Source of the DNA: Nemertoderma westbladi
Lineage: Eukaryota > Xenacoelomorpha > Nemertodermatida > Nemertodermatidae
Reading direction: 5' to 3'
Length of the DNA stretch: 64,000 nt
Assembly: GCA_032718475.1 (NCBI GenBank)
Contig: JAUCBJ010002155.1
Location: 23,211-87,210, forward strand
The notes beneath the pieces were generated by a model. It was not told the DNA's origin. It saw only the letters and a list, made by a program, of their open reading frames with translations, and did not search any database. Of the stretch, positions 57,432-64,000 are shown piece after piece. How positions within the stretch are numbered: position 1 is the first letter of the stretch; the number at the start of each line of letters is the position of its first letter. Position numbers and translations under genes: made by a program.

Positions 57432-58024
57432 CACCTATCTGTCTCTACACGAACTGTATTCGTCGTCCCTCCAACGTCATTCTAATGAACCTGTAAGATA
57501 ACGTCACCTTTATCTTTAGGCTGTGCGTGCATGAATCGCAGCTAGTACAACCTGGGGGAAAGGTTTTCTTGGAAAAGTAACAGGTAGGGCTGTGGTTGTC
57601 ATATCCAATCAAATGTATTGAATAGCCAAGTAGGGTTAGCCTAATCTAAAACGTTTGTTTGAGGGAGCAGCCGTTGATTGGCTGGAGTCTTGGAAACACA
57701 AGGAAATGGAACCAGGCGGGAAGGTTTGTAACCAATATTGGTTCGAAATCGACAGCCTTAAAATCATTATTGGTTTATTACTTATGTAATTTACCGGTGA
57801 AATTAGGTGCGCGATATTGGCTATTGAATTATTTGCTACAAAAGATTACATTGCTCACAAAGATTACATTGGATATAAGAAGATTACAGGTTTGGTAAAC
57901 GTTTGGTTAAAGGTAAAGTTGTATCACATTTATTTTAAAATATTAATTTACTGTAATTTAGTTTATAGGATTAGGCCTACCTGATTACTTGGATACATAG
58001 GCTATAACTTAGGTCTATTACATT

Positions 58025-59662
58025 ATGTCTCGCCTAATTAGGCCGAAACTGCGATTTACAGACTCTGGTGAGCTTTTGCTGAGCGCTACTCACCTTGCTG
58101 TAGCAGCAAAGGCCTTACGTAAATCTGGCAAATCTAGCCAGGTACTTAGGAGTATGGATGAGGAACGTGAGAGTGCGGTGAGTCGTGTGCGATTGTTAGG
58201 TGGCGATGTTACGGATGAAATGAATGTGTTGGGAAAGTACAATATGCAGATTGGGCAGTACAAAGGTCATACGTTCAAGTGGATATTGGAAAATGATATG
58301 GGGTACGTGAAATTCTTTGCTGTGAGTAACGACAAGCAGGAGTGGGCGCAGAAGTTGGTTGAATATGCGTGTATGTTCGAGGTTGTGAAGGAGATGTGTG
58401 AAGGTGAAGGTAAACGTGAGTTAGCGAGGCAGCAAGCGGAATTCCAGAAGGACGAAGGTATGAACCTGGTTGGCTACGGTAAGTTAAAGGCGGTGACCTA
58501 CAGAGATGTGGCGACGAAATCGGAGCACGGAAAGTACAGGAAGACACTGCTGGCAAAGAAAGACGTACGGAAGGGGACTGCAATGGACAAATTGAAGAGC
58601 TATCTGGAATCTCTCCAGCCTACCAGCGAGAGTCAGCCTTCGTCCTCCAGTGTGAGTATGCCAATGGATGATCCACTTGAACAGGCGATGTTGGGTTTGG
58701 AAATTCCTGGTATGGTGGGTGTGAGTGAGAGTGAGAGTTCGTATATGCGCGATGAGAGGGTGAGTGGTATTGTGGAGCCTGAGGTTGATGAAGATGGTGG
58801 TGAGTATAAGTGGAGTCAGACAGTGAGCCCGGCTCAGTCAGAGTGGATGTTGAAAGAGTTGACCAAGTTGGGGCTGGTACCTGGTACTAGGGAGTACAAT
58901 TCCCCATCGAGATGGGAAGGTGAGTCACTGTGGCGTTCGCCACCTCCGGGTGAACTGCAGCCGAGGGTGCCACAAGCGTTGCCGAGACCGGAGCCTTACT
59001 GTATACACCCGATGTTTGTATGGGCTCCTGAGACCATAATGAAAGGGTTAGTGGGTGTGAAAGGTCTACCGTGTTTGCGGTGTGATACTGGAGTGGCAGT
59101 GAAGCGTAGGTTAGGTAGGCCACGTGTTGTGGTAGGTACGGGTGGTGGCAGCCCTGGCATGCCAAACACAGGGCAATATTATATATTTGCATCTGAGTTG
59201 AGGTGCCAGGGTGGGACGTGCGGTGTGCAAGCGCAATCATGGGTGAGTTCTGACCCGCGGTACTTGAGTAAGTTGCCTCAGCGTGTGCAGAATATGTTCC
59301 CTGCAGTGTTCACGTATAGAAAGGGTGTGTGCAAGACGGTGATGGACGAGATGCGTAGGTCAGGTAGAAGTGCGCATGATATGTCCCAGCAGGTGAGTGA
59401 GATGTTGCAGTGTAGGTATGAGCGGGCCAACCTACAATACTTGCTCCACTTGGAACAAGTACGTGGTGAGGCCAAGGGTATGTTGGATGTGTCGTTTGGG
59501 TTGGATGTTGGTGCCGTTAGTCAACCCTTTGGTAGCTATGGCAACGCCAAGGGCTGGCACGGTGTGGATGTTGGTGAGAACTTCCTTGCGGATATGTTGG
59601 TGACTGAGTACAGTACACAGCGTGAGTATTTGTATGGATTGATGCGTGGCTCCAAGAGGTAG
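58025..59662 (+). CDS. 545-aa DUF6729-like cysteine-rich protein, copy A
   Basis: ATG at 58025, stop TAG at 59660-59662, no intron. The N-terminal third has a GQYKGHTFKWILENDMGYV motif (about residues 77-95) and a basic helical segment. A Ser/Glu-rich linker (about 200-260) precedes the main domain: HPMFVWAPETIMKGL, CxxC (350, 353), GRPRVVVGTG, GQYYIFASELRC (Cys394, Cys399), FPAVFTYRKGVCKTVMDEMR, MSQQVSEMLQCRYERANLQYL. I associate this HPMF.W.PE / C..C / YY..AS..C / LTY.KA.C..VMD.LR pattern with DUF6729, a multicopy family in cnidarians, fish and other animals that behaves like mobile DNA; its activity is unknown to me. Copy B (62494) is almost identical. A short open frame (59716-59949) follows. 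Confidence 0.75.
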   Translation: MSRLIRPKLRFTDSGELLLSATHLAVAAKALRKSGKSSQVLRSMDEERESAVSRVRLLGGDVTDEMNVLGKYNMQIGQYKGHTFKWILENDMGYVKFFAVSNDKQEWAQKLVEYACMFEVVKEMCEGEGKRELARQQAEFQKDEGMNLVGYGKLKAVTYRDVATKSEHGKYRKTLLAKKDVRKGTAMDKLKSYLESLQPTSESQPSSSSVSMPMDDPLEQAMLGLEIPGMVGVSESESSYMRDERVSGIVEPEVDEDGGEYKWSQTVSPAQSEWMLKELTKLGLVPGTREYNSPSRWEGESLWRSPPPGELQPRVPQALPRPEPYCIHPMFVWAPETIMKGLVGVKGLPCLRCDTGVAVKRRLGRPRVVVGTGGGSPGMPNTGQYYIFASELRCQGGTCGVQAQSWVSSDPRYLSKLPQRVQNMFPAVFTYRKGVCKTVMDEMRRSGRSAHDMSQQVSEMLQCRYERANLQYLLHLEQVRGEAKGMLDVSFGLDVGAVSQPFGSYGNAKGWHGVDVGENFLADMLVTEYSTQREYLYGLMRGSKR

Positions 59663-59715
59663 GAGATGAGGGTAAGAGGTATAGGAATATACTTGGTAAG
59701 TATAAGGCTGAGGTA

Positions 59716-59949
59716 ATGCCTAAGGTAGGTGGTGATTACCGTTATTCACAACTGAAGACCACCTCAGTTGATGTAATAAAACCGTACGATAACCAAAGAA
59801 AACGGGAGAGGAGGCAGATTGAGGTGGTTAACCCTACCCCAGAGGCCACGGAGGAGCTGAGAAGGTTGGATATAGACCTAACCGAGCCTGCTCAGATCAC
59901 AGGCACCATGTTGGTAATTGAGAAAACTGAGAAAGATGGAATAGTGTAG
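59716..59949 (+). CDS. 77-aa ORF downstream of DUF6729-like gene
   Basis: ATG at 59716, reading MPKVGGDYRYSQLKTTSVDV, a basic KRERRQIEVV stretch and LRRLDIDLTEPAQITGTML. It starts 54 bases after the larger ORF. It could be a second product, a spliced C-terminus or chance. Coding-like composition but no recognised domain; copy B is out of the window at this point. Confidence 0.35.
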   Translation: MPKVGGDYRYSQLKTTSVDVIKPYDNQRKRERRQIEVVNPTPEATEELRRLDIDLTEPAQITGTMLVIEKTEKDGIV

Positions 59950-60199
59950 GTATAAGGTGAGTAGCTGTCTGTATGGGTGTGAGTAGTGTGTGTAGAGGGG
60001 GGGGGGGGGGGGGGGTGTATAATAAGTAGTTACTGTATATATATATATATATATAGTTACACCTTACCCCCTGGGTCGAGCATTGCGCGCCCAGGGGTAA
60101 AGAATTAATTATATATATTGATTGCTAGGTATAATAAAAAATAAAAATATATACTGTACTAAAAAAAATATTAAAAAAATACAAAAAAATATATAATGT

Positions 60200-60957
60200 T
60201 TGTTACTTACTGTTTGCATCTGTTTGTTTGTATGTCTGTATCTTTGTCTGTCTATATGTTTGTCTGTCTGTATCTTTGTCTGTCTATATGTTTGTCTCTC
60301 TGTATCTTTGTCTGTCTATATGTTTGTCTGTCTGTATCTTTGTCTGTCTGTATATTTGTCTGTCTGTATCTTTGTCTGTCTGTATATTTGCTGTCTGTAT
60401 CTTTCTCTGTCTGTATCTTTGTCTGTCTGAATCTTTCTCTGTCTGTATCTTTCTCTGTCTGTATCTTTCTCTGTCTGTATCTTTGTCTGTCTGAATCTTT
60501 CTCTGTCTATATCTTTGTCTGTCTGTATCTTTGTCTGTCTGTATATTTGCTGTCTGTATCTTTCTCTGTCTGTATCTTTCTCTGTCTGTATCTTTGTCTG
60601 TCTGTATCTTTGTCTGTCTGTATCTTTGTCTGTCTGTATCTTTGTCTGTCTGTATCTTTCTCTGTCTGTATCTTTGTCTGTCTGTATCTTTCTCTGTCTG
60701 TATCTTTGTCTGTCTGAATCTTTCTCTGTATCTTTGTCTGTCTGTATCTTTGTCTGTCTGTATATTTGCTGTCTGTATCTTTCTCTGTCTGTATCTTTCT
60801 CTGTCTGTATCTTTGTCTGTCTGTATCTTTGTCTGTCTGTATCTTTGTCTGTCTGTATCTTTCTCTGTCTGTATCTTTGTCTGTCTGTATCTTTCTCTGT
60901 CTGTATCTTTGTCTGTCTGTATCTTTGTCTGTCTGTATCTTTGTCTGTCTGCATGCT
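60200..60957 (+). repeat. 16-bp microsatellite (TCTTTGTCTGTCTGTA)
   Basis: About 47 copies of TCTTTGTCTGTCTGTA with common variants TCTTTCTCTGTCTGTA and TATTTG, in blocks that repeat in the same order (e.g. the TATTTGCTGTCTGTATC block at about 60385, 60545 and 60765). All frames are open on both strands because stops are rare in the unit; no protein is implied. Confidence 0.95.
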
Positions 60958-60960
60958 GTT

Positions 60961-61321
60961 TGTACTGTAGGTTAAATGCGCTGCTACTTATGGTATTTAT
61001 TAACGTTTTATTACTCACCAATAGTAAAGAACACTTTACTCATGACATTGTAGTAATATTACCTGGGTTAATTAATATCATAAGTGGTAATGGTCTGCAG
61101 CCCATGTAAAGCATGACAGGCCTATAGTTTATAATTTAGTCTTGAGTTATTTCAATTATGTTATATTATTATTATTATACATTTATTACATTAATACTAT
61201 TATTATACTACCCATGGCGGTACATAAGCGGTTCCGTTCAAACGTTGTTAATAAAACTTCGTTCACTTCGTTGGATCCGCCGAATATCACATCGCATGTC
61301 GATCAGCACACTCTTTAACAT
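60961..61321. other. spacer between duplicated units, no gene seen
   Basis: AT-rich sequence ending in the start of copy B. No repeat or ORF of interest. Confidence 0.4.
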
Positions 61322-64000
61322 GCTAAATATAGACGGCCAATCACAACCCACTTCGGGCCCTGGAGAAGGCATCCAGCCTTGTTGCTGCTATGGAATATTA
61401 GTACACCCCCCCCCCCCCCCCCCACCGTCAATTGAATTCAACTACATTTAATTTCTCTTACCTGACTGCTACTTTTAAGAAATATTAATTGTTTGCGCCT
61501 TTCAATGGGCTGCTTTCTTTCGTTTTTTTTTTCTGGAGGAAAGATTTATTTCAGGAAGATATTCAATTATACTTCAGGGCTCCGCTATTCTTCATGTGCG
61601 TCAGTAGCGAGTAGGAATCCTTGCTGTTGTTTCGAGTTTTATTAGGTTGCAGTTTTCTTTGTTATTTCAAATAAAAAATAAAACAAACAACGTATTTATA
61701 CTCCTCGATTATGAGGGAAAATGAAAATAAATAAATGTAATAATTATAATATTCACATTTATAATTCCAATGAACCTTATAGCATGTATTATGATATGTA
61801 TAAATCACACAACAATTAAACACATTATAATAAATTATTTTTAAATTATATAAATATATTAAAATATATATATATTTTAATATATTATAATTTACACGAA
61901 CTGTATTCGTCGTCCCTCCAACGTCATTCTAATGAACCTGTAAGATAACATTATGTAGTTAGTGTTTGTGTTGATCAGTCACCTTTATCTTTAGGCTGTG
62001 CGTGCATGAATCGCAGCTAGTACAACCGGGGGAAAGGTTTTCTTGGAAAAGTAACAGGTAGGGCTGTGGTTGTCATATCCAATCAAATGTATTGAATAGC
62101 CAAGTAGGGTTAGCCTAATCTAAAACGTTTGTTTGAGGGAGCAGCCGTTGATTGGCTGGAGTCTTGGAAACACAAGGAAATGGAACCAGGCGGGAAGGTT
62201 TGTAACCAATATTGGTTCGAAATCGACAGCCTTAAAATCATTATTGGTTTATTACTTATGTAATTTACCGGTGAAATTAGGTGCGCGATATTGGCTATTG
62301 AATTATTTGCTACAAAAGATTACATTGCTCACAAAGATTACATTGGATATAAGAAGATTACAGGTTTGGTAAACGTTTGGTTAAAGGTAAAGTTGTATCA
62401 CATTTATTTTAAAATATTAATTTACTGTAATTTATAGGATTAGGCCTACCTGATTACTTGGATACATAGGCTATAACTTAGGTCTATTACATTATGTCTC
62501 GCCTAATTAGGCCGAAACTGCGATTTACAGACTCTGGTGAGCTTTTGCTGAGCGCTACTCACCTTGCTGTAGCAGCAAAGGCCTTACGTAAATCTGGCAA
62601 ATCTAGCCAGGTACTTAGGAGTATGGATGAGGAACGTGAGAGTGCGGTGAGTCGTGTGCGATTGTTAGGTGGCGATGTTACGGATGAAATGAATGTGTTG
62701 GGACAGTACAATATGCAGATTGGGCAGTACAAAGGTCATACGTTCAAGTGGATATTGGAAAATGATATGGGGTACGTGAAATTCTTTGCTGTGAGTAACG
62801 ACAAGCAGGAGTGGGCGCAGAAGTTGGTTGAATATGCGTGTATGTTCGAGGTTGTGAAGGAGATGTGTGAAGGTGAAGGTAAACGTGAGTTAGCGAGGCA
62901 GCAAGCGGAATTCCAGAAGGACGAAGGTATGAACCTGGTTGGCTACGGTAAGTTAAAGGCGGTGACCTACAGAGATGTGGCGACGAAATCGGAGCACGGA
63001 AAGTACAGGAAGACACTGCTGGCAAAGAAAGACGTACGGAAGGGGACTGCAATGGACAAATTGAAGAGCTATCTGGAATCTCTCCAGCCTACCAGCGAGA
63101 GTCAGCCTTCGTCCTCCAGTGTGAGTATGCCAATGGATGATCCACTTGAACAGGCGATGTTGGGTTTGGAAATTCCTGGTATGGTGGGTGTGAGTGAGAG
63201 TGAGAGTTCGTATATGCGCGATGAGAGGGTGAGTGGTATTGTGGAGCCTGAGGTTGATGAAGATGGTGGTGAGTATAAGTGGAGTCAGACAGTGAGCCCG
63301 GCTCAGTCAGAGTGGATGTTGAAAGAGTTGACCAAGTTGGGGCTGGTACCTGGTACTAGGGAGTACAATTCCCCATCGAGATGGGAAGGTGAGTCACTGT
63401 GGCGTTCGCCACCTCCGGGTGAACTGCAGCCGAGGGTGCCACAAGCGTTGCCGAGACCGGAGCCTTACTGTATACACCCGATGTTTGTATGGGCTCCTGA
63501 GACCATAATGAAAGGGTTAGTGGGTGTGAAAGGTCTACCGTGTTTGCGGTGTGATACTGGAGTGGCAGTGAAGCGTAGGTTAGGTAGGCCACGTGTTGTG
63601 GTAGGTACGGGTGGTGGCAGCCCTGGCATGCCAAACACAGGGCAATATTATATATTTGCATCTGAGTTGAGGTGCCAGGGTGGGACGTGCGGTGTGCAAG
63701 CGCAATCATGGGTGAGTTCTGACCCGCGGTACTTGAGTAAGTTGCCTCAGCGTGTGCAGAATATGTTCCCTGCAGTGTTCACGTATAGAAAGGGTGTGTG
63801 CAAGACGGTGATGGACGAGATGCGTAGGTCAGGTAGAAGTGCGCATGATATGTCCCAGCAGGTGAGTGAGATGTTGCAGTGTAGGTATGAGCGGGCCAAC
63901 CTACAATACTTGCTCCACTTGGAACAAGTACGTGGTGAGGCCAAGGGTATGTTGGATGTGTCGTTTGGGTTGGATGTTGGTGCCGTTAGTCAACCCTTTG
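61322..64000 (+). repeat. large duplicated unit, copy B (runs off window)
   Basis: Begins GCTAAATATAGACGGCCAATC and carries the uninterrupted CTGGAGAAGGCATCC at 61360. It lacks the 41-bp array and has a 31-base insertion near 61943-61975 that copy A lacks. Confidence 0.8.
62494..64000 (+). CDS. DUF6729-like protein, copy B (partial at window end)
   Basis: ATG at 62494; open to the last base (502 codons seen of 545 expected). The one clear difference from copy A in the shared part is Gln for Lys at the GKYNMQ site (ggaCag against ggaAag, about 62703). The cysteine domain is the same. No stop is inside the window. Confidence 0.8.
   Translation, partial: MSRLIRPKLRFTDSGELLLSATHLAVAAKALRKSGKSSQVLRSMDEERESAVSRVRLLGGDVTDEMNVLGQYNMQIGQYKGHTFKWILENDMGYVKFFAVSNDKQEWAQKLVEYACMFEVVKEMCEGEGKRELARQQAEFQKDEGMNLVGYGKLKAVTYRDVATKSEHGKYRKTLLAKKDVRKGTAMDKLKSYLESLQPTSESQPSSSSVSMPMDDPLEQAMLGLEIPGMVGVSESESSYMRDERVSGIVEPEVDEDGGEYKWSQTVSPAQSEWMLKELTKLGLVPGTREYNSPSRWEGESLWRSPPPGELQPRVPQALPRPEPYCIHPMFVWAPETIMKGLVGVKGLPCLRCDTGVAVKRRLGRPRVVVGTGGGSPGMPNTGQYYIFASELRCQGGTCGVQAQSWVSSDPRYLSKLPQRVQNMFPAVFTYRKGVCKTVMDEMRRSGRSAHDMSQQVSEMLQCRYERANLQYLLHLEQVRGEAKGMLDVSFGLDVGAVSQPF

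Larger units (their letters stand above)
53906..60020 (+). repeat. large duplicated unit, copy A
   Basis: Starts near GCTAAATATAGACAGCCAATC (53906) and is matched by copy B from 61322. Without the 2.7-kb insertion at 53952-56664, copy A and copy B run colinearly: poly(C) tract, 400 bp of non-coding flank, a short variable region, then the 545-residue ORF. The 3' limit is unknown because copy B leaves the window. Confidence 0.75.

Noticed and set aside
57659-57898. 79-codon ORF upstream of the DUF6729-like gene, also in copy B
   Set aside because: Lacks an ATG start; its conservation follows from the duplication and no domain is seen.
60196-61109. Long open frames on both strands (up to 245 codons) in the TCTGTATCTTTG microsatellite
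   Set aside because: All come from a 16-bp repeat that lacks stops in every phase; the 'proteins' are simple repeats with no start context or domain.

Overview
The window looks like nuclear DNA of a multicellular animal. It carries animal-type genes (a syndetin/VPS50 homologue, a PEX16 homologue, a secreted leucine-rich-repeat protein with a spliced signal-peptide exon) in an AT-rich background packed with transposable elements, tRNA-derived SINE-like sequences, minisatellites and many long poly(G)/poly(C) tracts. The frequent words AGGCCT, ACCGGT and TACTGTA remind me of marine invertebrates, perhaps deuterostomes such as echinoderms or hemichordates, but the sequence does not settle the species. 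All calls are by eye; no database search was possible.

Layout. 1-4 kb: tRNA-like SINE traces and a decayed C2H2 zinc-finger gene. 5.07-8.46 kb: LRR gene with a signal exon, a 2.3-kb intron and a frameshifted second exon ending at a splice donor. 8.9-9.6 kb: 24-bp minisatellite, then a SINE. 11.0-14.2 kb: a decayed BEL/Pao-like gag containing an in-frame 18-bp repeat array and split by a 2.26-kb DNA transposon with inverted arrays of a 12-bp palindrome. 15.65-26.5 kb: a nearly complete Ty3/Gypsy retrotransposon (LTRs, tRNA-Pro-like primer site, gag, pol) whose pol is split by a 3.45-kb DNA transposon carrying a broken zinc-ribbon/PWWP-like gene. 27.9 kb: small putative mitochondrial membrane protein. 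30-34 kb: LINE remnant, a MITE and a long inverted-repeat element. 34.5-35.7 kb: intronless PEX16. 36.0 kb: a MITE related to the palindrome transposon. 38.8-39.35 kb: composite insertion with interleaved inverted repeats. 40.65-43.5 kb: intronless GC-rich VPS50.

43.8-52.0 kb, minus strand: unidentified coiled-coil ORFs, then a pogo/Tigger-like transposase pseudogene into which two unrelated elements, each beginning CCCAG and flanked by 2-bp duplications, have inserted. 53.9-64 kb: two copies of a roughly 4.7-kb unit encoding a 545-residue cysteine-containing protein (DUF6729-like, from memory). The first copy is interrupted by a 2.7-kb element with an 8-bp target duplication, and the second copy preserves the empty site. 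A large 16-bp microsatellite lies between them.

How it fits together: the likely host genes are the LRR gene, the 121-residue protein, PEX16 and VPS50. Nearly everything else is mobile DNA, much of it nested, so relative insertion ages can be read from the sequence. In four cases (both retroelement insertions and both insertions in the pogo-like gene), removing the insert plus one target duplication brings the interrupted frame back into register, which fixes the boundaries precisely.
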